From positions 1 through 64,000 of the forward strand of contig CANLIL010000006.1 in NCBI GenBank assembly GCA_947491305.1: DNA of 64,000 nucleotides. The letters run 5' to 3'. Positions 45,609 to 54,468 of this stretch are shown here, in pieces. Source of the stretch: Flavobacteriales bacterium (lineage in GTDB: Bacteria; Bacteroidota; Bacteroidia; Flavobacteriales_D; Crocinitomicaceae). Position numbers and translations under genes: made by a program. How positions within the stretch are numbered: position 1 is the first letter of the stretch; each line of letters begins with the position of its first letter. The notes below the pieces were generated by a model, which searched no databases, had not been told where the DNA came from, and was given only the letters and a program-made list of their open reading frames with translations.

Positions 45609-47525
45609 ATGGAACCAACACTGCCAATTTTCATATTCGTTTTACTTATTTTCATTCTTATTGGTTACGTACTTGTTGTGTCAAGAGAGAAGAAAGAATT
45701 ATCGAATAAATCCCTACAAAATAACCTTGAACAATCAATTAACGCAGCTTCTCGCGACGGTTTTTTGTATTTAGACGCTAACTTGAAAATCTTAAATTTC
45801 AATTGCTATGTTTTACAATATTTTAGGTTAAAAGAGGAAGATCTGATGGGTAAATCTATCTCTAATTTATTCGAAGAATTTAATACAACAGATTTTCAAT
45901 TAATTGTCGAATTTGTTGCAACTCAACAGCAAGAATATGAATTTGAGTTATTCATTCAAGAAAAAGCTTCTTGGTATAACTTAAAATTAATAGCAGTTAA
46001 TGATAATTGTTTTGTTTTGTATTTGTTTGAAAATACGTTAGAAAAAATCGAAGTGGTTTTGAGTGAATCAGAACGAGATGCATTGGAGGATTTTTCAAAA
46101 AGAAACATTTCATTTTACGAGATTTTTGCAAAGGCAATGGATCGGTTTCAGGATTTGTTTAAAGGCTCATTTCTTTCTGTTTATTTATTAAATGATTCGA
46201 ATGATGAACTTTATTTTTTTTCATCTAGTTATTACCCTTCCATCACAACGGTGCCCAAACCAATTAAAAATGATTTTTTGGGATTTCAATTTTTATTAAA
46301 AAATGGAATCATCATCGAAGAAAGCAATTTATATTTCAACTACTTAAGTGAATTATTTACATTTAATGATTTTTCAATCATTTTTAGTAATCCTTTTAAA
46401 AGTGATATTACTAACAAAGGGGTCTTTTTTTTACACACCACTCAAGAGAAGGACAACCTTCAAAATATGAAACTTTTAAATTCAAAACTTCAATTGTTCG
46501 TTAAAAAATTATTTGATTATTATGCAATTTTTAGGGAAATTGAAAAGTTATCTATCGTATCTGAAAATGCCATAAAAGCCTTTGCAACCTTAAATTTAAA
46601 CGGCGAAATCACTTGGAACAACCAAGCATTTAATCGACTTTTTAACTTAACAAAGGAGGAGATATTTTTAAAACATATCTATCATTTATTCAATGAAGAA
46701 ACTATAAAAACCGAAGATGTTGAACACTTAAAAAATGGATTGATTGACTTTATTCAGTTAGATGAGAAATTTGAATATAGAATTTCAAATGATCAAATTA
46801 AACATTTTCATTTAGTAACAAAAAAAATATTTGCGGGCGACCATATTCAACTCTTAATTGAAATTGATGATGTCACGGAATCAACCTTGTTTCAAAAACA
46901 AAAGAAAGACCTAATCAATGAAACACAAGCTTTTGAACGCAATCAATTTTCAATGGAATTACACGATGGTTTAGCGCAACAATTGGTAGCGCTTAATTTG
47001 TATTTAGTGCAATTAGAAACAGATATCAGTGATAATAATAAAGAGCGTTATTTAATATGTAAACAATTGGTTTTAGAAAGTCTGCAACAAACGCGCACCT
47101 TGTGTTATACTGTTTCTCCTCCAGAATTGGAAGACGGTTTAGTTATGGGAATAAAAGCATTGTATGAACGATTAAATCGTTTAAATGGGGTAGTTTTTAA
47201 TTTTTCAGAAGATCAAGATTTATACCATGTTTCATTAGATAATATTGATAATTACAATGTTTATCGCATCATTCAAGAATTTTCAAATAATTCTATTAAA
47301 CATGCAAATTGTTCAGAGATTTCATGTGAATTAAAACTAGATCGGAATAAAAAATCACTCAAAATACTGCTAAATGATAATGGAAATGGCTTTGATTTTG
47401 AAAAAATAAAATATGGTTTCGGTATTCAAAATATGAAAAAAAGAGCCAATTTAATGAATGCTAAAATCACAATTACTAGTAAAATTGGAATTGGGAGTAC
47501 TCTTAAATTGTCGCTGTCTCTTTAA
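45609..47525 (+). CDS. PAS-containing sensor histidine kinase (NarL-type, HisKA_3)
   Basis: A 638-residue kinase. One N-terminal membrane helix (FIFVLLIFILIGYVLVV) precedes a PAS-like region (about 40-140), a long middle region with GAF-like character, and a second PAS domain (about 325-440). The dimerisation/phosphoacceptor helix is MELHDGLAQQL with His452. The HATPase_c domain includes EFSNNSIKHA (N box), NDNGNGFD (G1) and GFGIQNMKKRA. Such kinases pair with LuxR/NarL-type regulators, here the genes at 47503 and 48103. The 3' end overlaps the receiver-only regulator on the opposite strand by 23 bases. Confidence 0.92.
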   Translation: MEPTLPIFIFVLLIFILIGYVLVVSREKKELSNKSLQNNLEQSINAASRDGFLYLDANLKILNFNCYVLQYFRLKEEDLMGKSISNLFEEFNTTDFQLIVEFVATQQQEYEFELFIQEKASWYNLKLIAVNDNCFVLYLFENTLEKIEVVLSESERDALEDFSKRNISFYEIFAKAMDRFQDLFKGSFLSVYLLNDSNDELYFFSSSYYPSITTVPKPIKNDFLGFQFLLKNGIIIEESNLYFNYLSELFTFNDFSIIFSNPFKSDITNKGVFFLHTTQEKDNLQNMKLLNSKLQLFVKKLFDYYAIFREIEKLSIVSENAIKAFATLNLNGEITWNNQAFNRLFNLTKEEIFLKHIYHLFNEETIKTEDVEHLKNGLIDFIQLDEKFEYRISNDQIKHFHLVTKKIFAGDHIQLLIEIDDVTESTLFQKQKKDLINETQAFERNQFSMELHDGLAQQLVALNLYLVQLETDISDNNKERYLICKQLVLESLQQTRTLCYTVSPPELEDGLVMGIKALYERLNRLNGVVFNFSEDQDLYHVSLDNIDNYNVYRIIQEFSNNSIKHANCSEISCELKLDRNKKSLKILLNDNGNGFDFEKIKYGFGIQNMKKRANLMNAKITITSKIGIGSTLKLSLSL

Positions 47526-47931
47526 ACAGGTAACTAAATTGGGATGATTCTTGGCATAAATATACGTCACCATTCAGGATTCGTTTGATTGCTACTTTAA
47601 TTTCTTTTAGTCCAGAACTTTTAGTGACAAATCCTTTTGCTCCAGCTTCAAATGCTCTTTTTATTTTGTATGGTTCGTTGTGGATTGTTAAAATAATTAT
47701 GTTTAATTCATTTTTCTTTTCAATTAACCATTTGGTCATTTCTATTCCATTTTTTCCTAATGGTAAATTCACATCCATTAATATGATTTCAGGTGTATTG
47801 TTGTTGATATAATTCTCAATAGCTTCAGCGTTATGTGTTACGTAAACAGCTGTAAATCCATCTTCCAAAAGTAAGGATTTCCACATATCTGAAATGATTT
47901 CAAAATCTTCAACTATAAGTGCTTTCCGCAT
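47503..47931 (-). CDS. Receiver-only response regulator (NarL-type without HTH)
   Basis: A 142-residue receiver domain: acidic pair Glu8-Asp9, phosphoacceptor Asp53 in IILMDVNLP, Thr82 and Lys104 (FVTKSSG). The sequence pattern is that of NarL-type regulators (FEAGAKGFVTKSSGLKEI ... ILNGDVYLCQE), but the protein ends where the LuxR-type helix-turn-helix of the paralogue at 48103 begins. Its last 23 bases are antisense to the end of the kinase gene. It may act as a phosphate sink or protein-interaction regulator, or be a truncated DNA-binding regulator. Confidence 0.85.
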   Translation of the reverse strand: MRKALIVEDFEIISDMWKSLLLEDGFTAVYVTHNAEAIENYINNNTPEIILMDVNLPLGKNGIEMTKWLIEKKNELNIIILTIHNEPYKIKRAFEAGAKGFVTKSSGLKEIKVAIKRILNGDVYLCQESSQFSYLFKETATI

Positions 47932-48068
47932 GTTTTTTTGTTATAAATATTTTGTAAAGATCCCAATTTATGCATTTGAAAGCGATAAAAAACCATAGCA
48001 ATTCTATCATATTAAGTAGTTATTCGTAGTATATTTTGTTCTACCTTCATTTTTAACAAATAATATTG

Positions 48069-48076
48069 TATATTTG
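48069..48076 (+). promoter_or_regulatory. Bacteroidota-type -7 element for the LuxR-type regulator
   Basis: TATATTTG fits TAnnTTTG and lies 26 bases before the ATG at 48103. No good -33 is visible. Confidence 0.45.
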
Positions 48077-48102
48077 GTAAAGCAACGAATATTTCTTGGA
48101 AA

Positions 48103-48741
48103 ATGAATACTGTTATCACTGTGCTAATAGTGGACGATCATAAGCTTATTTCAGAAGCTTGGTCATCACTATTAGAAAATGCTCCTGGCATTAAAGTAAT
48201 TGGAACCGCTGAATCTGCAAAATCTGCATTTGAATTTGCTATTGAACACAAACCATCTATCGTTTTAATGGATATAAACCTAAAAGATAGTAATGGTTTC
48301 GAAGCAACTGATTTGATTTATAATAGCTTGGCAAAAACGAATATTATTGGTTTATCACTTCATGATGACATCACCTTAATTAAGCGATTTCTATCGTTAG
48401 GAGCAAAAGGTTATTTAACCAAAAACACGAGTAAAACTGAATTAATTGATGCTATTTTGAGAGTAAGTGCTGGGGAAATTTATATTGCTAACGAAGTTAA
48501 AGATCGTTATTTCAATTCCATAATGCAATTAGACCAAAAAGCACCTTCGAAAGAATTGACAACAAAAGAAATTGAAATCATCAAATTAATTGCCGAAGGG
48601 CTGACATCGAAAGAGATTGCTGAAAAATTATTTATCTCTCATCGAACAGTGGAAACTCACCGACACAATATTTTGAAGAAATTAGGATTACCCAATGCCG
48701 CTTTGCTAAGTAGTTGGGCAAAACAAAAAGGATATTTTTAA
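48103..48741 (+). CDS. LuxR/NarL-family response regulator
   Basis: A 212-residue regulator. The receiver domain has Asp11-Asp12 (VDDHKLIS), phosphoacceptor Asp57 in IVLMDINLK and Lys near 109 (GYLTKNTS). The C-terminal LuxR-type helix-turn-helix (about 148-212) reads LTTKEIEIIKLIAEGLTSKE and ISHRTVETHRHNILKKLG. It is a likely output partner of the kinase at 45609. It has its own promoter-like element and is closed by a terminator. Confidence 0.95.
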   Translation: MNTVITVLIVDDHKLISEAWSSLLENAPGIKVIGTAESAKSAFEFAIEHKPSIVLMDINLKDSNGFEATDLIYNSLAKTNIIGLSLHDDITLIKRFLSLGAKGYLTKNTSKTELIDAILRVSAGEIYIANEVKDRYFNSIMQLDQKAPSKELTTKEIEIIKLIAEGLTSKEIAEKLFISHRTVETHRHNILKKLGLPNAALLSSWAKQKGYF

Positions 48742-48742
48742 A

Positions 48743-48776
48743 AAAAAGAGGTAGTTACAGTTAACTACCTCTTTTT
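48743..48776. terminator. Bidirectional intrinsic terminator
   Basis: A perfect 15-bp stem (AAAAAGAGGTAGTTA with TAACTACCTCTTTTT) and a 4-base loop CAGT lie between two convergent genes. The stem gives a T-run on either strand, so it can end both the regulator (+) and the subtilase (-) transcripts. Confidence 0.9.
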
Positions 48777-48787
48777 GGATTTTGGGT

Positions 48788-50953
48788 TTAGTTGAGCATT
48801 AATTTTTCCCGAATAATTTTTCCATTTATCAGGGTAATTTTCAGGGAGTAAATTCCACTTGTGAATTGATTCAATTCAATTGCTTTTTGATTTTTTTCTA
48901 TACCATAAGTTTCAAGTAATTTCCCTTTCATGTCATAACATTCGATCGTTGCAATTTCTGTTGAATTCCAATGAATCGTTTTGTCTTCATTTGTTGGATT
49001 GGGAAAAATATTGAATTCGCTTTCAGTTGTTTCAACAATTCCTATTGTTCCACCAACACCAACACCAATAATTGGATTAATTTGTATTGAATCGACCGCA
49101 ATACAATTATTATTATCTTTAATTTGAACGAAATAAAAACCGATACCCACTTGTTGAAGGTCTTCCATTGTACTTCCATTATTCCACTCAAATGTGTAAG
49201 GAAAGATACCTCCTCCAACACTTAAATCAATTGAAAATTGATTTGCGATTGATTCATTTATTACAAATAAATTGGTAGTTAATTTTTCTGGTTGGTTGAT
49301 ACTGAATGGAATGTATAGTGAACAACCTAATAGATCTACTACATTTACAGCGTATTCTCCAGCGTCTAAATTAAAAACACTGTCTGATAGTGCGCCATTT
49401 GACCAGTAATAACTGTAATTTTCTTTACCACCATGTATTTTCAATGCAATTGATCCATCTTGCGACCCATTGCATGTTAGGTGTTGAATATCTGATTCGT
49501 ATGTTAATGGCAGAATTGTATCAGGAATAACGCTAATATGTCCGACGCAGCCATTGGTGTCAATTACAGTTGCAGTGTATTCAATTCCAGCTTGTGCATT
49601 TGTTATAGTTGTAGTTGTATCGTTTGTATTCCATATTGTTGAAAATGGTATTGACGATCCGATTACTGAAACAGTAATTTGTTGTGAGCCGTCATTACAA
49701 TTGTAATTTTGAACAGCACTTAATTTTAAATTTAAAGAGTCTGCCATTTGAACTGCAGCACCTGCATCTAATCTTCCAGCACCTAATTTACCGCTATACA
49801 AAGGGTTCAAAGAATCTAATGGAAACGCTGAAGCTTTCAATATTTGTTCAATTTGATCAGGCGTTAAACACGGATTAACTGCCAACATTAATGCAACTGT
49901 TCCTGAAACATAGGGAGCTGAAAATGATGTTCCGTTCCCTGTTAAATAATTTCCACTCGCAATACTTAATAGTACATTATAACCCGGCGCGCACAAGTCA
50001 ACTGAATCGTTGTGTTGAAATGTTGATGCTGCATTCCCAGGAATTGCTTCATGATTGTTACTTGGGCCAACACTACTTACTGCAAAAACATGATTCAACG
50101 CAGCAGGATAAACCAAATTAGATGCGCCTCCGCATGTCCCTCCATTTCCAGCCGCAGCAACAATAAAAGTTCCATTAGCATAAATCTCATCTATTATAGT
50201 TTGGAGGTAAGTGTTAAAACTACAGCCAGAATTCCAACTTGCATTTACTACTTTTACACCTGAATAGCTCGCGCTTAACAATTCATTGTATCCCATTTTT
50301 CTTAAACTAAGACGACTGTTAAAGCCAATGGCGCTTTTACCAATTCCATTATCTGTGTTGCCCGCTGCAGTTAGAGCAACAGCTGTGCCATGAGTAATGT
50401 TGGTATTATAATTGATGGAAGTTGAAGGTAAAACATACTTACCGATTAACTCTTCATGCGTCAGATCATAATTTGAATCTGAAACACCAATGTAAATTGA
50501 AGTATCACCTTTGGTAATGTCCCAAGCAGCTTGCGCATTGATTAAGTTTAACGCATAATCGTTGGTCGTCACGAGTGAATAATCATTTGGGGCATAAAGC
50601 AATTCATATTTTGGTCCAATTACTGGGTTTTCAAAAACTGCCTTCATTTTTTTAAGTTCTGTTAAGAGCAGTTGATCGTTGCAATCACAGGTAATTTCAT
50701 ACAAATCTTGCAAATAAATTTTTCTAGAAGCAGGAACTGCTTTTTCGATGTGTGTAATCTTAAATTCGTTAATTAATTTTTGCACTGCAGGTTCATTTGC
50801 ACTGACTCCTTTTTCGGACAAAGTAAAAGTAGCATTGTTGTTAATTTTTACCCATATTTTTCCTTCTTGTGCTACTGAGCAATTAAGAAGTAAACTGAAT
50901 AAAATGGTTGGTGTAAAAGTGTTTGTTTTCATGGTTTGAATATTAGTTTTCAT
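48788..50953 (-). CDS. Secreted subtilisin-like (S8) protease with T9SS sorting domain
   Basis: A 721-residue secreted protease. After the signal peptide (about 1-29, ending CSVAQ) and a prodomain-like part, the S8 domain has Asp159 in YIGVSDSNYDLTHEEL, His188 in ITHGTAVAL, Asn270 in VAAAGNGG and Ser343 in GNGTSFSAPYVSG. The usual DTG around the Asp is DSN here. Residues about 415-640 hold SprB-like repeats (CNDGSQQITV, CNGSQDGSIALKIHGG). The C-terminus is a T9SS type A signal (FNIFPNPTNEDKTIHW ... SGIYSLKITLING). It probably acts at the cell surface or outside. A second ATG at codon 8 could also be the start. Confidence 0.92.
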   Translation of the reverse strand: MKTNIQTMKTNTFTPTILFSLLLNCSVAQEGKIWVKINNNATFTLSEKGVSANEPAVQKLINEFKITHIEKAVPASRKIYLQDLYEITCDCNDQLLLTELKKMKAVFENPVIGPKYELLYAPNDYSLVTTNDYALNLINAQAAWDITKGDTSIYIGVSDSNYDLTHEELIGKYVLPSTSINYNTNITHGTAVALTAAGNTDNGIGKSAIGFNSRLSLRKMGYNELLSASYSGVKVVNASWNSGCSFNTYLQTIIDEIYANGTFIVAAAGNGGTCGGASNLVYPAALNHVFAVSSVGPSNNHEAIPGNAASTFQHNDSVDLCAPGYNVLLSIASGNYLTGNGTSFSAPYVSGTVALMLAVNPCLTPDQIEQILKASAFPLDSLNPLYSGKLGAGRLDAGAAVQMADSLNLKLSAVQNYNCNDGSQQITVSVIGSSIPFSTIWNTNDTTTTITNAQAGIEYTATVIDTNGCVGHISVIPDTILPLTYESDIQHLTCNGSQDGSIALKIHGGKENYSYYWSNGALSDSVFNLDAGEYAVNVVDLLGCSLYIPFSINQPEKLTTNLFVINESIANQFSIDLSVGGGIFPYTFEWNNGSTMEDLQQVGIGFYFVQIKDNNNCIAVDSIQINPIIGVGVGGTIGIVETTESEFNIFPNPTNEDKTIHWNSTEIATIECYDMKGKLLETYGIEKNQKAIELNQFTSGIYSLKITLINGKIIREKLMLN

Positions 50954-51779
50954 GAAGCAAAGTAAGGCAGCTTTTACATGCTATTTGACTGTTTTTCTTT
51001 AATAGAAATTAAAATACAAATAGTTGTGTAGCTTAATCTACGTAATAAAAATGGACATAACTAAGTAGTTTTGTGTAGCTTATAAAAGAACAAATTTATT
51101 AGAAGTAGAAGTTTAAAGGGGAATCAGTGATTGTGAACTTAGTTAATAAAAAAGATTCAATTCGGTAAAAAAACTAACTTGGTTTTTGTTATCTCGAAGA
51201 GATTTGAAAAACAAGTGGTTTTAGCAAAAATCTCAGAAGTTATCCACTAAGATAATATTGAATCTGCACAAAAACCCTTTACACAGTTAGGGATTAATTC
51301 AAATCAAAACAATTAAATCTGTGGACGTTGCAATTTTACAACATCTATTTCTTGAGCTCACTCCGGTATCCTTTTTCTGTTATTTACTCTTCTTTTTATT
51401 GAAAGAGAGTTGGGCTTTGGGGAGTTGGTGCGATTGGATTTTCAGCACTTTGCGACACGAACGTTGACCGATAAAACAGACGATTTATATTGATAGGTCG
51501 TTGCCTATATTTGAGCAATAAAGCAAATAGACACAACCTGTTTTGTGCAACTAGGCATGCTTAAATGCATCAAATTTTATTCGTTATACGTATTTTTATT
51601 AAGTTTTAACAAACTTAAGTGGAGTTTGAAATTTATTCTAAAACCGATAACTTTAATCTTTTTTATTTGCTATTTTCTAGCAACAAAATATTTACGGTGA
51701 ATTTTAATATAAACACTTTTGTTTTTTTAAAAAAAATAATATCTTAGTCACTTTTTAATGATAAAACAGATCAAAAAAT
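50954..51779. other. 826-base region without a gene
   Basis: No open frame of useful length is seen on either strand. Observed elements are a TATATTTG -7-like box at 51506-51513, an imperfect hairpin near 51386-51410 (ACTCTTCTTTT with AAAGAGAGT) followed by a G-rich stretch, and a GC-richer patch around 51421-51570 that stands out from the AT-rich surroundings. The latter could be a decayed intergenic repeat. The last 150 bases before 51780 are very AT-rich and probably hold the promoter of the next gene, without a clear consensus. Confidence 0.4.
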
Positions 51780-54458
51780 ATGAAAAAATTAATTTTTACA
51801 GCTATCATTTTTTTTCATTTTCATCTAACGTTTTCTCAAGTTGTCATCAATGAGGTTATGGTTAAACCCGCAGGCGGGGATTTGGATCAGACCTTTCAGT
51901 CTATGTATAATTCAACACCTACATTTGGATCGGAATACGTTGAGATTTATAACACGTCTTTATGTGATGCTATAGATATTAGTTGTTGGTCGATTGGAGG
52001 AATGGACGGTGGAACAAACGGCGGTGCTTTTTCATTCCCATCGGGTACTTTTATTCCACCTTTGGGATTTATAACGATTGGAGGGCCAAATACTCCAAAT
52101 ATTACCTTCAACTTAAATCTCGCTGTAAATGCTTCTCAACTTTGGCGATCAAATGTCAATCGATGGCATTTACCGAATGGTGATGGTTGGTTAGCTTTAT
52201 ATAATGCAGCAGGCGTTGCGGTAGATGCTGTTTATTGGACTTTTGCTGCTAATGACCCTACAAAGTTAAACACTGATGCTACATTTACATCTGGAGCGCT
52301 TCAGCGAATTGCAAGCTGTTCTGGAGGCACATTGGCAACAGCATCAACAATTCCTGGAATTGAATATATTTCTCAAGCAACAGTCGCTGGACAATCATAT
52401 GAACGCACGACAGATGGAGGCTCTACATGGGCGGTAGCTGCCGGAACGCCTAACAGTTGTAACGGAATTTGTGCAACATCTTCCTCTTTTAACCTCAATG
52501 CTACTATTGTGCAACCTTCTTGTGGAAATAATAACGGATCGATCTCATTTGCGCCTTCTCCTTCTGGCTCCTATTTTTATACTTGGCCTTTTCCATCAAA
52601 TACAATTGTGAGTAGCCAGACTGGTCTGAGTCCAGGAACATACACAATATCAATAACGAATTTGGCTGGATGCTCAATTGACACTACAATAATCTTGACA
52701 AATACTCCTTGTGGCACCACTTGCGATCCAACGGGTAACCTAATCATTTATTCCAACTATGATGGGGGTATTCTAACCATAAATGTTAATCAGAATATTC
52801 CGAATCTAAAGGTAGGGATCTGCACTTACGAACCTATTCAAGTAAATTTCACCGGACCTTTTGTCGGAAATATTACCCAAGTTATTTATGCAGGGTTTAA
52901 TTCAAATCAGAACAATAACAATTGTGGACTTGGTAATTTTACTACTTCAATTACAGGCGTTCCTAATGGTATCGTTACAATTAACCCTCCTGTAACTCCT
53001 CCACTTGTCGGTTACACTCCAGCTCATGGAAACGGTTCTGGCCCATGGGGAGGCGGAATGCTAGGAGTAGCAGGGCTTTGCGATACTACCATTAATGCCG
53101 GCGGAGGTAATACACCTGATGAGGTTGTTTATTACTTTCTAAACGCGACTTCAGGAACACTCCTTTATCATCAAACTCAATATGCATGCTGGGTAAACGA
53201 AACTCTTAATGTTTCTGCTGGTGGAAACTGCTGTATACTTCCTCCTAATCTAAATCCTTGTCCGCCAGTCATTGCCACATCAAGTCAAATCAATGTTACT
53301 TGCAACGGTGGTTCAGATGGATCTGCTACAGTTGTTGCTTCAGGTGGAACAACTTTTACCTATGTATGGACACCGAGTGGAGGCACAAATGCAACAGCTA
53401 GTGGTTTATCAGCTGGAAACTATATATGTACCATTACAAATGAATGTGGAAACTCAACAACACAAACAGTTACAATCACCGAAACTGCAGCATATCAATT
53501 AAACGCAACGGTTATTCAGCCTACTTGTGGCAACAACAACGGATGTATATATTTTGATCCATCTCCTGCCGGAACGTATTTTTACGATTGGCCTTTTCCT
53601 ACTGTAATGATTGTAGACAGTATTTGTAACCTTGCTCCAGGATCATATGACATTACGATTAATAGTGCATCTGGCTGTCCGAGAGATACCACAATAATTA
53701 TCGCTGGATCTTCAACGTTTACTGTGATTGAAACAATTGCTCCTGCTACTTGCGGCGCTTCAGATGGTTCTATTTCAGTGTCCATTACTAATGGTTCTGC
53801 ACCATTTAGTTTTAGTTGGTCAGCTGGTGGAAGTAATGGAAATTCTCTAACAAATTTGGCATCTGGAAATTATTCTGTAACCATAACGGATCAGAATGGA
53901 TGCTCTGTTACTGAAAGTTATTTGGTTCCTCAAAACAATTTCTTCGGTATAAATGTATTTCCTATTTCTTCAACGATCAATCCTGGTGGATCGGTTCAAT
54001 TAAATGCGAGTGGAGCGACATCTTATACTTGGAGTCCATCGTCAAGCTTGAATTGTAGTGATTGTTCAAATCCAATTGCTTCGCCAAATGAAAATACAGT
54101 TTATATGGTTATCGGGCAAAACTCTGGTGGTTGCATAGATACAGCTTATACTTCCATCACTATTCAAGAAGAAGAATTTCTTTACGTGCCAAATACATTT
54201 ACTCCTGACGGGGATGAATTTAACAATACTTTTTTCCCAATATTCAGTGACGCCTTCGATGCCCAAAATTATTTGCTAACCATCTACAACCGATGGGGAG
54301 AAGTTATTTTTCAAACAAGGAACAAAAAAATCGGATGGAATGGAAGTTACAATGGAAGATTGCAACAAAATGGAGTTTATACATGGAAAATTTCACTCAA
54401 AACTAAGAACCTCGACGATACAAAAGAATACCATGGCCATGTGCTTCTCTTACGCTAA
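51780..54458 (+). CDS. Large surface protein with lamin-tail domain, SprB-like repeats and T9SS type B domain
   Basis: An 892-residue secreted protein. The signal peptide ends near LTFSQ (20). Residues about 20-170 form a lamin-tail-like domain (VVINEVMVKPAGG ... SEYVEIYN). Four or more SprB-like repeats follow, with the pattern C-x-G-x-x-x-G-S and SGLSAGNYICTITNECG. Two of them are close duplicates of about 70 residues: LNATIVQPSCGNNNG at 52494 and LNATVIQPTCGNNNG at 53499. The C-terminal 90 residues are the gliding motility-associated (CHU_C/type B) sorting domain: VPNTFTPDGDEFNNTF, IYNRWGEVIFQT. It is probably a surface adhesin. The next gene follows after 10 bases. Confidence 0.88.
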   Translation: MKKLIFTAIIFFHFHLTFSQVVINEVMVKPAGGDLDQTFQSMYNSTPTFGSEYVEIYNTSLCDAIDISCWSIGGMDGGTNGGAFSFPSGTFIPPLGFITIGGPNTPNITFNLNLAVNASQLWRSNVNRWHLPNGDGWLALYNAAGVAVDAVYWTFAANDPTKLNTDATFTSGALQRIASCSGGTLATASTIPGIEYISQATVAGQSYERTTDGGSTWAVAAGTPNSCNGICATSSSFNLNATIVQPSCGNNNGSISFAPSPSGSYFYTWPFPSNTIVSSQTGLSPGTYTISITNLAGCSIDTTIILTNTPCGTTCDPTGNLIIYSNYDGGILTINVNQNIPNLKVGICTYEPIQVNFTGPFVGNITQVIYAGFNSNQNNNNCGLGNFTTSITGVPNGIVTINPPVTPPLVGYTPAHGNGSGPWGGGMLGVAGLCDTTINAGGGNTPDEVVYYFLNATSGTLLYHQTQYACWVNETLNVSAGGNCCILPPNLNPCPPVIATSSQINVTCNGGSDGSATVVASGGTTFTYVWTPSGGTNATASGLSAGNYICTITNECGNSTTQTVTITETAAYQLNATVIQPTCGNNNGCIYFDPSPAGTYFYDWPFPTVMIVDSICNLAPGSYDITINSASGCPRDTTIIIAGSSTFTVIETIAPATCGASDGSISVSITNGSAPFSFSWSAGGSNGNSLTNLASGNYSVTITDQNGCSVTESYLVPQNNFFGINVFPISSTINPGGSVQLNASGATSYTWSPSSSLNCSDCSNPIASPNENTVYMVIGQNSGGCIDTAYTSITIQEEEFLYVPNTFTPDGDEFNNTFFPIFSDAFDAQNYLLTIYNRWGEVIFQTRNKKIGWNGSYNGRLQQNGVYTWKISLKTKNLDDTKEYHGHVLLLR

Positions 54459-54468
54459 ATTTTAGAAT

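Noticed and set aside
51240-51248. DnaA box-like TTATCCACT, possible origin
   Set aside because: One near match only, with no cluster of boxes, no dnaA or dnaN and no AT-rich unwinding element tied to it.
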